This document shows, piece after piece, positions 44,867 to 56,700 of a DNA stretch of 64,000 nucleotides. Origin of the DNA: Amphiura filiformis. Lineage: Eukaryota; Echinodermata; Ophiuroidea; Amphilepidida; Amphiuridae. Numbering within the stretch: position 1 is the first letter of the stretch; every line of letters starts with the position of its first letter. The translations under genes and the position numbers were made by a program. The notes below the pieces were generated by a model. The model had not been told where the DNA came from. It searched no databases and worked only from the letters and a program-made list of their open reading frames with translations. The stretch covers positions 15,743,805 through 15,807,804 of the forward strand of contig NC_092631.1 in the NCBI RefSeq assembly GCF_039555335.1. The letters run 5' to 3'.

Positions 44867-47471
44867 ATCAGTATCCCATATGATATTTCTATTGCAAGAA
44901 AATTTTATTTGTTGTCATGTAAATCACAGGTTTTATTTTAAATACACTAACTGGAAATTAAATTCACTAATTAGTGAGGACCGGTATTAACTGCAATTTT
45001 GCGGTAAAAAATTTGAAATCCTGGGTAAAAATTTTGATATATTCAACTCTTTGAGAAAATAATTATATAAAGGAATGCATGTAAAACCCAGGTGCAATAC
45101 AATGTATATTATTGACACACTATCACTTTCTTTATCTACGTCAATAATAGAATAATCGATTTCAATCGAATTGAATACAATTCTCCATTTTGAGTTTGTA
45201 GTTGACTACTGAGCGACATAAGCGATCGATTGCTAGCCAATCAGATAGAATTCCGTTTCTTGCGTTCGGTGAAATACCACTCGCCCGTCGCTCACCAACG
45301 GAGTATTAAATTTATATTTATCGTATAGGGCGTCGACACTGTGTGCCGCGGACAATGCTTGCATGCTACCGATGAATATTGACGGAAAGCGAAAAGACAT
45401 GCATGATGTGTATTAACCGATAGGGTCCGAATACGTCTGTATTCGGACGTCTTGTGTCCATTCGTCTGTGACAAACGCAGAAGTAATTTAGGTTGATGTG
45501 AACGAAGGCCTAAACATGACATATACTAAGTATTCTGGCCCTAAAACCCGGGACTAAAACACCAATGACATTTTGAAACCTTCGTTCCTTTCAGATTTAT
45601 GCGTCCACTGAATAATAAAAATTAGGCTGATGCGAACGAAGGCCTATACATGATTTAAATTCTGGCCCTAAAACCCGGGACTAATACAAACACCAATGAC
45701 ATATTGAACTTTTCGTTCCTTTCAGATTTATGCGTCCCCTGAATAACGACAATTGGGCTGCTGAGAACCAAGGCCTACAATCATACACATAATGTGAGCT
45801 AATCAATGGAACCTTCGTTGGTCAATGAAGTTGCTCAACTTTCATCAACAATCAAGCACCAGTCAACGTGTCACTACATTTCTTTACAACAGAGGCTGGT
45901 TCTGCAACAAACCAGCAATGTGAAAAATCAAAACACATTCTTTAATTATGGGCAGGTATAGTTTCTATTCTGACCAAAACGCATTTCGTGAGAGATGTAG
46001 AAACAATTAGGCAGGTACATCCCAGAAAAAAACTACTGCTTTTTCCTACCAAAACCATACTTGGCGTGTATTTTGCTTTCGATGACAGAAGTAAAATAAG
46101 CCCAGGGGCCACCTCAATTTTTTCCTTAAATCCAAGATGGCGGCCAAAATCCCCAAAATCCACTAAAATCCCCCAAAACTCATGTTTACAGTCTTAGAAT
46201 GTTTCATTTTACCTTGCACTTATATACAGATATCGGTTAACATGTGCACACAACAAAAACAACATCACAAAATAGGTAATTCACTAAATGGACTCACCGT
46301 TGACCCAACTCAATATGACTAGATGTTAAAAATAATTATGATGAAATGACACAGTAGAGAGATTGCGAAATTTACGTGAAACGTGATACGGGAACGCCAA
46401 CCGCATGCTACATTAGTCGAAAATCAGTTAGTATGCCCTCTAGATGGTGAAATCCATTGTGAATTGGTCAATCGTGGAATTTCCGTAAGGTGGTTACGTT
46501 GCGGTTGGTAGCAAAAATGACGTTCCAAAATGATAAAAAATTGCATTACAAAATGTGCCCATCCACCACAAACTGGTCGTAAAGTCGGCATTTTCCATTT
46601 TGAGATACAATCAAAAACAGTATATGGATTTGTATGTAAAATATAGTAGGAATTTGACCTTTGATGAACCATAACTTCACTTCCAGATGTCAGATGAAGC
46701 TGGTTGAGATGTCATTTTACAGCTGCAAGTGCATTTTATTTTAATCTGCAATGAGAAAATGATCTAGAGCCGACTTTACTACTACTTCGTGGTGGATGGT
46801 CTCAAATGCAGAAAAATGTTATGTTTGTCGTGTTATGAAGCGAATCAAAGTATCCAAATAGTACAAGTAGAGTCCGACATGTAATAAAATCCATTTTGGG
46901 GGTTACAATATGACTTAGTACTGTATAAAAAAGAAGTGAATAAATTTCGATTTTTTTCGACGCGAATTCGAACGGGCAGACTGCCTATTCATTTGTGTGT
47001 GGAGAATGCCGTCCAAATATCATCTTGCGAAAATGCGTTATAGGCAAGATCGTGTCGTCTTACGGCATAATGCGGTATGAATTGTCTGTTTTGGACGACG
47101 TGCAGTAGAAGTTCGTGCAACGTCATTTTTCGCCATTGCTTTTTCGTTGCGTTAAACAGCTATCAAGTGTTTTGCTTATGGATACTATTCAGCAAACACC
47201 AAAAATGTTTTTAAAACATGATAATTAACTTGCCCATACACTATCTGTAAATAAATGATGCAGGCTCGTTCACTGATATTCATGTTAAGTAAATGGAAAT
47301 AATTTGAAATATCAACCGAAAATCTCGATCACCCATCTGCTACTCCACTTTTCACCCCTCGACCCCTCCTTCACTACCTCAATTGCCCCTGGCTTTTAAA
47401 ATGTATATTCGTGATATTACGAAACCCATTTGACTTTATTGAACAGGTCTATAACCATGATAACAACATAT
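44867..47471. other. Intergenic, mostly unassigned
   Basis: Apart from the 45.5-kb tandem duplication and a 'ccaagatggcggccaaaatccc' segment near 46130 (relative at 25900), I see no exon, tRNA or transposon ends here. Confidence 0.4.
45499..45790. repeat. About 130-bp tandem duplication, just over two units
   Basis: GAACGAAGGCCTA, 'ttctggccctaaaacccggga', 'caccaatgaca' and 'ttcgttcctttcagatttatgcg' (given in parts) recur at steps of about 130 bp, with a third partial start (GAGAACCAAGGCCTAC) near 45763. Confidence 0.88.
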
Positions 47472-47801
47472 AAGGCCCCAAAAAAAATTGTTGTGTTGCC
47501 CTCAACCGCCCGACCCTAAATCCTGAAAAATCAGGGTCGGCATTTTTTTTTTTTGAATAATGATTTTTACAGATTTGTTCAAAAAAATCAATTAATATTT
47601 TATTGAAAGACTAGTCTTTAATTGATGTCTAACAGGTATCCAGAAGTCAAAATTGACAAATGTCTCCAAATTGAAGAAGCATTATTTAATATTTGAGGGG
47701 ATTAAAAAAAAATGAAGGTTTGGGAAAAAAAAATCCGTCCGTCCGACCCAACTTTCCCATTTTCCCACTTGAGGGCAACACAACAATATTTTTTTGGCCT
47801 A
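47472..47801. mobile_element. MITE with AGGCC(C)CAAAAAA ends
   Basis: Ends: AAGGCCCCAAAAAAAATTGT...TGTTGCCCTCA and TGAGGGCAACACAACAATAT...TTTGGCCT, about 32 bp inverted. The interior is T- and A-run rich. About 330 bp long. Confidence 0.88.
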
Positions 47802-48319
47802 ATACTGCGAAGTAGTTAACTATAGAAAGTGACACAGATATACCTATAGCAACAATGGCACGGGTAATCGATCAGCAACTCTATTGAATTTATTTAAATG
47901 AGGCGCCTAAATAAAGGTGTGTGGTAAATAATTGTACATCGACGGTAAAGTGTGCTTTTGTGTGCATGTGACAACTCAAGCACACCCTTGGGTTATATTA
48001 GAACAAAGGGTACCTCTCGTTCGTGTAGGCGCTTTCATGTGACTTTCGTTTCATCACTTATTGACAGTAGCCTGCCTATTATAGCGTTAATACGCTGTCA
48101 GGTCAACATGAAGGCGCTGGAACTGACAATAGCCATAATATCAAAGAATAGCAACACTGACTGCTAATCTGCAATTATCAATGAAATTAGCGCAATTATG
48201 AACTAAACATTGCAATTATGAAACTTTCAAAATGCTCAACGAAAATAGTGCAATTATGATCCTGTTGAAATTAGCGCAATTATCAACCACATTTTGAAAT
48301 TAGCGCAATTTTGAGATTT

Positions 48320-49160
48320 TCACTACTCTCCTCTCTAGTGATAATTGCGCTATTCCGCTATTTTCAAAAATCGCTTCAAAGTAATTGCGCAATTTTGAGT
48401 TAAATTGCGCAAGTTTGAGATTTTCACTTTACCTCACCACTCAAATGATAACTGCGCTATTTCTCTATTTTCAAACATGACATTATTACTTTACATCTCC
48501 ACTCAAGTGATAATTGCGTTATTCCGCTATTATCAATCTTTTCGTCCAACGTATTTAACATACACGCAGCAGCTCAAATGTTTTGAGAACATGCTCCAAG
48601 TGGGATCACAACGTATCAGCCCCGCAGGGCAAGTAAGAAAGTGTGAACTGCTAGGTCTGACGTTTACGCATTTGTCCTGATAGCTGTGGAATTTTGTCCA
48701 AAGGGCGTTTCAAATTTTTTAATAACATACATGCAGCAGCCCAAACGTAGGTCTAGCTGAAAGGCTAATTTTGAAAATTGCGGAATAGCGCTATTATCAC
48801 TAGAGTGGTGAGGTAAAGTGAAAATTTCAAAATTGCGCAATTTTGTCTTAAGGCAATTTTTGAAAATAGCGAAATAGCGCCATTATCATCTGAGTGGTGA
48901 GGTAAAGTTGAAATTTCAAAATTCCGCAATTTTGTCTAAAGGCAATTTTTGAAAATAGCGGAATAGCGCAATTATCACTTGTGATGAGTGGTAATGTGAA
49001 AAATTCAAAAATTGCGCAATTTTGTTTAAAGGCCATTTTGAAAATATATAGCGGAAATATCATTTGAGTGGTGAGGTAAAGTGAAAAACTCAAAATTGCG
49101 CAATTTCGTGTAAAGGCCATTTTTGAAAATAAGCGGAATAGCGCTATTATCACTAGATAG
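48320..49160. repeat. Inverted arrangement of about 90-bp tandem units
   Basis: Units containing 'gataattgcgctattccgcta' and 'tcactttacctcaccactc' occur about three times forward (48320-48540) and about five times reversed (48770-49160). They sit around a spacer in which 'acatacacgcagcagc' and 'acatacatgcagcagc' repeat directly. Each unit carries AAATTGCGCAATTT, itself a perfect palindrome. Looser relatives of the unit start near 48180. Confidence 0.85.
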
Positions 49161-49858
49161 ATTTTTTTCTAATTTAAATATGTAAAAGTCCATGTTCTTC
49201 TGATTACAAAACTGAAAGTTTTATTTAATCAGACATTCGGTTCTCGAGATATGGCCTGCCAAAATGGCGCGAAACCAACAAATTGGCAACAACTTTCTTT
49301 TTATTTTCTTTATTTTTGGCATGCAGCGTTGCCAGGTAATTTTCTAATTATATATGCATGAATTATGCAAAGTAAAGTTTTCAGATACAATTAGAAGAGG
49401 TATGGTACTGAAACTTGGTACATGGGCAGTATACATGAAATGCAACAAACCTACGGTTGCGTTTGGCAAATTTCCATTTGCATAATTAATTAGGGCCCTA
49501 ATCAACTTTTCTAATTAGTGGCCCTAATTAATTATGCAAATTGAAATTTGGCAAACGCAACCATAATTTTGTAGCACCTTGTTTGTACTACCCATGTACC
49601 ATGCCTCAGTACCATAGCTCTTTTAATTCTATCTGAAAACTTTACTTTCATAATTCATGCATAATTAGAAAATTACCTGGCAACTGCATGGAATTGTCAA
49701 AAATATAGAAAACAAAAAGAAAGTTGTTGGCAATTTGTTGGTTTCGCGCCATTTTGACAGGCCATATCTCGAGAAGCGAATGTCCGATTGAAACAAAATT
49801 TTCAGTTTTGTAATCTACAAGGCAAGAGCTTTAATATTTAAATTGAAAGAAAATCTAA
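49156..49858. mobile_element. Fold-back element, about 700 bp
   Basis: The arms match in inverse: 'gattacaaaactgaaa', 'ggccatatctcgaga', 'aaatggcgcgaaaccaacaa', 'gttgccaggtaattttctaa', 'aaatttgcataattaattaggg'-like words (given in parts), with the centre near 49507. The outer limits are approximate. Non-coding. Confidence 0.88.
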
Positions 49859-49889
49859 ATGTTTGCATTAGCCGATAGGGCCACCTTAA

Positions 49890-50088
49890 GGTTTGTAAAT
49901 TGGGATCCCAAAAATTTGGCATGCACAAGGGGGGGGGGGCTTTTTGGGCAAAGAATTTTTGGCGGGCCGAGAGGGGGGGGGGGGGGCAAGCGATTTTGGG
50001 CATGCCGAGGGGGGGGGGGGCGGCAAGCGATTTTTGGCGAGCCGTTTGGAAATTCCCCCCGGGGCTCATAATTATTGCACAGCCCCTA
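49890..50088. mobile_element. Truncated relative of the 22.9-kb MITE
   Basis: The right end GGGGCTCATAATTATTGCAC...AGCCCCT matches the end at 23225-23250, and the body shares 'ggcaagcgatttttggc' words. Long G runs (up to 14) have expanded here. The left end is missing. Confidence 0.75.
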
Positions 50089-50250
50089 ATTAGGCGGAGG
50101 CGCCGTGGATATTTAATTATTTTCTTTGATTTCCACCCGCCTTACCCCCGGGCCTTTAGGCGGGCCTTTAGGCCCCTATACCCGGGTGGAAAATCAAAGA
50201 AAATAATTAAATATCCAAAACAACGCTAAACTACGGCGCCTCCGCCTAAT
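50089..50250. mobile_element. Fold-back MITE, 162 bp, GC-rich tips
   Basis: ATTAGGCGGAGGCGCCGT at the left and ACGGCGCCTCCGCCTAAT at the right. The arms continue with GATATTTAATTATTTTCTTT and CCACCCG. It directly abuts the truncated MITE before it. Confidence 0.92.
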
Positions 50251-50439
50251 GTGTACCGGGCCGGAACTGGTAAGGAGGCGCGAGTGTTAATGGAATGAAA
50301 TTCGGGGATGGCGCTATTCAGTGGTTCTTATCTTCCAAATTTGTCTTCACTTGTTTTAAAAACTCAAATTTTAATAAACATGTTATCTTTATTTAAGAGA
50401 TTGGTGTGATCAAAACAATAAAAATACTGTTACAGCAGA

Positions 50440-50515
50440 AAAACAAACTTACTTTTTTGTATTTTCACGTGTATTTCAATGAGACGTTTATTTAGTGGTG
50501 TGCACCCACAGGCTT
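50440..50515 (-). repeat. Diverged inverted copy of the B-module left end
   Basis: Read on the minus strand: GGGTGCACACCACTAAATAA, then CATTGAAATACACGTG. Compare the B module's GGGCGCACACCACTAAATAA, CATTGAAACACGTGT. Only the terminal 60 bp or so match. It shows that the B tip exists outside the array, in an older copy. Confidence 0.75.
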
Positions 50516-50761
50516 GGGTGACAGGCTAGAGATAGCGGAGCACGGACATTAATTTTTACGAGAAAGAAACAGCATTCAGTTAAATTAACACACTTAAATT
50601 AGCAGTAGGCCTAATTGGAGAATCTACTGGAGGTGACGGTAGTATGCGAGTATGAAATCGTCTCAAACAACTGTAACGCAGTGAGTATTAACGTAAGCAC
50701 AGCCTCTGTCATGATCAGGCGCGTACGCAGGAATTTATCAAAAAGGGGAGTGTGATGATAA

Positions 50762-53700
50762 GGGCGCACACCACTAAATAATCTTCCCATTGAAACACGT
50801 GTAAAAACACCGGTTTTCTTTGCTCATTTTGAGGCCTTTTGGGCTCGTTTTAAAATAATTTATGATGACCAGTCGATTGCAAATCGATGCAAGTTTAACA
50901 TATGTTTCAATGTATGGGGTCCTTCCACCTCGTTTTCCCGCTACGAGGCCGCGAACAGCGCCCTCACTGTTTTTGACATGCTCTCAAGACTGCAAACCCG
51001 ATTCTGCCATTTTTTAATTCGCGGACCTATTTTCTCAATAATTATACAAAAGCGACTTTTTTTTTTTTTTATATTTATGTATAGGCTTTACACTTTTATT
51101 TGAGCTATAATTCGCCACTCTTTCTGATTAATATGTCTAAAGACCAGCCCAAAATACCTCAAAAGTTTCTGTATTTTACCGGAACTCATTAGGGTTACAC
51201 AAATGGCGCATTGATTTAGTGGTGTGCCCCCTTCAAGAAATTATGGTGTTCATAAAATCGAATTTTGTTATATTTTTCTTGAAATATAAAATGTTTTGAG
51301 TAAAACACTCAAGGTTTGAGTGCTCTGTGACATCCACATCAAGAGAAATGTCCTATCAAAGATACATGTTGCATTCCAAAAATGTGCACATTTTCAACAT
51401 TTTGACCATTTGTGCTTATTTCCCTAGATTTGCATTAAATACCAAATCTCAACATATAGTTTTTGACCGTTTATCTGCTAAAAACCGCTTTAAAATGAAA
51501 AGAAATTAGGTTTCATAATGGCAAAGGTCTATATATTAATGATTTTGCAACAATCACCCCCCTTATAAAATAATTAACATTTGAGAGGTTTAAAGACGTG
51601 TGCCGATTTGTCACCTTAAGACAATTTTGCTTCAAATCTGAGAAATCTTAGTTTTCTCACAATTTTTGACAGTTTCTTTAACTTTGAAGGCCTCTGAGAG
51701 AATAACCTTAGCGCGACTTGCATCTAAAACGCATTAAATATATTCACTAACATAAAAACTATCTATTTAAATCAAAAAACCGCAATTTAATCGAAAGCCA
51801 ACTTCAATTTTGGGCTAAATCTCTCAGGAGCACGATTTTACACCTAGGCCCGAAATTATGGTGTTCATAAAATCGAATTTTGTTATATTTTTCTTGAAAT
51901 ATAAAATGTTTTGAGTAAAACACTCAAGGTTTGAGTGCTCTGTGACATCCACATCAAGAGAAATGTCCTATCAAAGATACATGTTGCATTCCAAAAATGT
52001 GCACATTTTCAACATTTTGACCATTTGTGCTTATTTCCCTAGATTTGCATTAAATACCAAATCTCAACATATAGTTTTAGACCGTTTATCTGCTAAAAAC
52101 CGCTTTAAAATGAAAAGAAATTAGGTTTCATAATGGCAAAGGTCTATATATTAATGATTTTGCAACAATCACCCCCCCCTTATAAAATAATTAACATTTG
52201 AGAGGTTTAAAGACGTGTGCCGATTTGTCACCTTAAGACAATTTTGCTTCAAATCTGAGAAATCTTAGTTTTCTCACAATTTTTGACAGTTTCTTTAACT
52301 TTGAAGGCCTCTGAGAGAATAACCTTAGCGCGACTTGCATCTAAAACGCATTAAATATATTCACTAACATAAAAACTATCTATTTAAATCAAAAAACCGC
52401 AATTTAATCGAAAGCCAACTTCAATTTTGGGCTAAATCTCTCAGGAGCACGATTTTACACCTAGGCCCTTCGAAGGGCGCACACCACTAAATAATCTTCC
52501 CATTGAAACACGTGTAAAAACACCGGTTTTCTTTGCTCATTTTGAGGCCTTTTGGGCTCGTTTTAAAATAATTTATGATGACCAGTCGATTGCAAATCGA
52601 TGCAAGTTTAACATATGTTTCAATGTATGGGGGTCCTTCCACCTCGTTTTCCCGCTACGAGGCCGCGAACAGCGCCCTCACTGTTTTTGACATGCTCTCA
52701 AGACTGCAAACCCGATTCTGCCATTTTTTAATTCGCGGACCTATTTTCTCAATAATTATACAAAAGCGACTTTTTTGGCGACTCAAATTTATGTATAGGC
52801 TTTACACTTTTATTTAAGCTATAATTCGCCACTCTTTCTGATTAATAAGTCTAAAGACCAGCCCAAAATACCTCAAAAAGTTTCTGTATTTTACCGGAAC
52901 TCATTAGGGTTACATAAATGGCGCATTGATTTAGTGGTGTGCCCCTTTCAAGAAATTATGGTGTTCATAAAATCGAATTTTGTTATATTTTTCTTGAAAT
53001 ATAAAATGTTTTGAGTAAAACACTCAAGGTTTGAGTGCTCTGTGACATCCACATCAAGAGAAATGTCCTATCAAAGATACATGTTGCATTCCAAAAATGT
53101 GCACATTTTCAACATTTTGACCATTTGTGCTTATTTCCCTAGATTTGCATTAAATACCAAATCTCAACATATAGTTTTTGACCGTTTATCTGCTAAAAAC
53201 CGCTTTAAAATGAAAAGAAATTAGGTTTCATAATGGCAAAGGTCTATATATTAATGATTTTGCAACAATCACCCCCCTTATAAAATAATTAACATTTGAG
53301 AGGTTTAAAGACGTGTGCCGATTTGTCACCTTAAGACAATTTTGCTTCAAATCTGAGAAATCTTAGTTTTCTCACAATTTTTGACAGTTTCTTTAACTTT
53401 GAAGGCCTCTGAGAGAATAACCTTAGCGCGACTTGCATCTAAAACGCATTAAATATATTCACTAACATAAAAACTATCTATTTAAATCAAAAAACCGCAA
53501 TTTAATCGAAAGCCAACTTCAATTTTGGGCTAAATCTCTCAGGAGCACGATTTTACACCTAGGCCCTTCGAAGGGCGCACACCACTAAATAATCTTCCCA
53601 TTGAAACACGTGTAAAAACACCGGTTTTCTTTGCTCATTTTGAGGCCTTTTGGGCTCGTTTTAAAATAATTTATGATGACCAGTCGATTGCAAATCGATG

Positions 53701-56700
53701 CAAGTTTAACATATGTTTCAATGTGTGGGGTCCTTCCACCTCGTTTTCCCGCTACGAGGCCGCGAACAGCGCCCTCACTGTTTTTGACATGCTCTCAAGA
53801 CTGCAAACCCGATTCTGCCATTTTTTAATTCGCGGACCTATTTTCTCAATAATTATACAAAAGCGACTTTTTTTGCGTCTCAAATTTATGTATAGGCTTT
53901 ACACTTTTATTTGAGCTATAATTCGCCACTCTTTCTGATTAATAAGTCTAAAGACCAGCCCAAAATACCTCAAAAAGTTTCTGTATTTTACCGGAACTCA
54001 TTAGGGTTACACAAATGGCGCATTGATTTAGTGGTGTGCCCCTTCAAGAAATTATGGTGTTCATAAAATCGAATTTTGTTATATTTTTCTTGAAATATAA
54101 AATGTTTTGAGTAAAACACTCAAGGTTTGAGTGCTCTGTGACATCCACATCAAGAGAAATGTCCTATCAAAGATACATGTTGCATTCCAAAAATGTGCAC
54201 ATTTTCAACATTTTGACCATTTGTGCTTATTTCCCTAGATTTGCATTAAATACCAAATCTCAACATATAGTTTTTGACCGTTTATCTGCTAAAAACCGCT
54301 TTAAAATGAAAAGAAATTAGGTTTCATAATGGCAAAGGTCTATATATTAATGATTTTGCAACAATCACCCCCCTTATAAAATAATTAACATTTGAGAGGT
54401 TTAAAGACGTGTGCCGATTTGTCACCTTAAGACAATTTTGCTTCAAATCTGAGAAATCTTAGTTTTCTCACAATTTTTGACAGTTTCTTTAACTTTGAAG
54501 GCCTCTGAGAGAATAACCTTAGCGCGACTTGCATCTAAAACGCATTAAATATATTCACTAACATAAAAACTATCTATTTAAATCAAAAAACCGCAATTTA
54601 ATCGAAAGCCAACTTCAATTTTGGGCTAAATCTCTCAGGAGCACGATTTTACACCTAGGCCCTTCGAAGGGCGCACACCACTAAATAATCTTCCCATTGA
54701 AACACGTGTAAAAACACCGGTTTTCTTTGCTCATTTTGAGGCCTTTTGGGCTCGTTTTAAAATAATTTATGATGACCAGTCGATTGCAAATCGATGCAAG
54801 TTTAACATATGTTTCAATGTATGGGGGTCCTTCCACCTCGTTTTCCCGCTACGAGGCCGCGAACAGCGCCCTCACTGTTTTTGACATATGCTCTCAAGAC
54901 TGCAAACCCGATTCTGCCATTTTTTAATTCGCGGACCTATTTTCTCAATAATTATACAAAAGCGACTTTTTTGGCGACTCAAATTTATGTATAGGCTTTA
55001 CACTTTTATTTGAGCTACAATTCGCCACTCTTTCTGATTAATAAGTCTAAAGACCAGCCCAAAATACCTCAAAAAGTTTCTGTATTTTACCGGAACTCAT
55101 TAGGGTTACACAAATGGCGCATTGATTTAGTGGTGTGCCTCCTTCAAGAAATTATGATGTTCATAAAATCGAATTTTGTTATATTTTTCTTGAAATATAA
55201 AATGTTTTGAGTAAAACACTCAAGGTTTGAGTGCTCTGTGACATCCACATCAAGAGAAATGTCCTATCAAAGATACATGTTGCATTCCAAAAATGTGCAC
55301 ATTTTCAACATTTTGACCATTTGTGCTTATTTCCCTAGATTTGCATTAAATACCAAATCTCAACATATAGTTTTTGACCGTTTATCTGCTAAAAACCGCT
55401 TTAAAATGAAAAGAAATTAGGTTTCATAATGGCAAAGGTCTATATATTAATGATTTTGCAACAATCACCCCCCCTTATAAAATAATTAACATTTGAGAGG
55501 TTTAAAGACGTGTGCCGATTTGTCACCTTAAGACAATTTTGCTTCAAATCTGAGAAATCTTAGTTTTCTCACAATTTTTGACAGTTTCTTTAACTTTGAA
55601 GGCCTCTGAGAGAATAACCTTAGCGCGACTTGCATCTAAAACGCATTAAATATATTCACTAACATAAAAACTATCTATTTAAATCAAAAAACCGCAATTT
55701 AATCGAAAGCCAACTTCAATTTTGGGCTAAATCTCTCAGGAGCACGATTTTACACCTAGGCCCTTCGAAGGGCGCACACCACTAAATAATCTTCCCATTG
55801 AAACACGTGTAAAAACACCGGTTTTCTTTGCTCATTTTGAGGCCTTTTGGGCTCGTTTTAAAATAATTTATGATGACCAGTCGATTGCAAATCGATGCAA
55901 GTTTAACATATGTTTCAATGTATGGGGTCCTTCCACCTCGTTTTCCCTTCTACGAGGCCGCGAACAGCGCCCTCACTGTTTTTGACATGCTCTCAAGACT
56001 GCAAACCCGATTCTGCCATTTTTTAATTCGCGGACCTATTTTCTCAATAATTATACAAAAGCGACTTTTTTGGCGACTCAAATTTATGTATAGGCTTTAC
56101 ACTTTTATTTAAGCTATAATTCGCCACTCTTTCTGATTAATAAGTCTAAAGACCAGCCCAAAATACCTCAAAAAGTTTCTGTATTTTACCGGAACTCATT
56201 AGGGTTACACAAATGGCGCATTGATTTAGTGGTGTGCCCCTTCAAGAAATTATGGTGTTCATAAAATCGAATTTTGTTATATTTTTCTTGAAATATAAAA
56301 TGTTTTGAGTAAAACACTCAAGGTTTGAGTGCTCTGTGACATCCACATCAAGAGAAATGTCCTATCAAAGATACATGTTGCATTCCAAAAATGTGCACAT
56401 TTTCAACATTTTGACCATTTGTGCTTATTTCCCTAGATTTGCATTAAATACCAAATCTCAACATATAGTTTTTGACCGTTTATCTGCTAAAAACCGCTTT
56501 AAAATGAAAAGAAATTAGGTTTCATAATGGCAAAGGTCTATATATTAATGATTTTGCAACAATCACCCCCCCCCCTTATAAAATAATTAACATTTGAGAG
56601 GTTTAAAGACGTGTGCCGATTTGTCACCTTAAGACAATTTTGCTTCAAATCTGAGAAATCTTAGTTTTCTCACAATTTTGACAGTTTCTTTAACTTTGAA

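Noticed and set aside
46424-46672. 82-codon minus-strand frame
   Set aside because: No motif, no splice context, no neighbour support.
50762-51231. B modules as classical long terminal repeats
   Set aside because: They lack TG...CA ends, and no primer-binding site or polypurine tract is seen beside them; left as unassigned terminal repeats.
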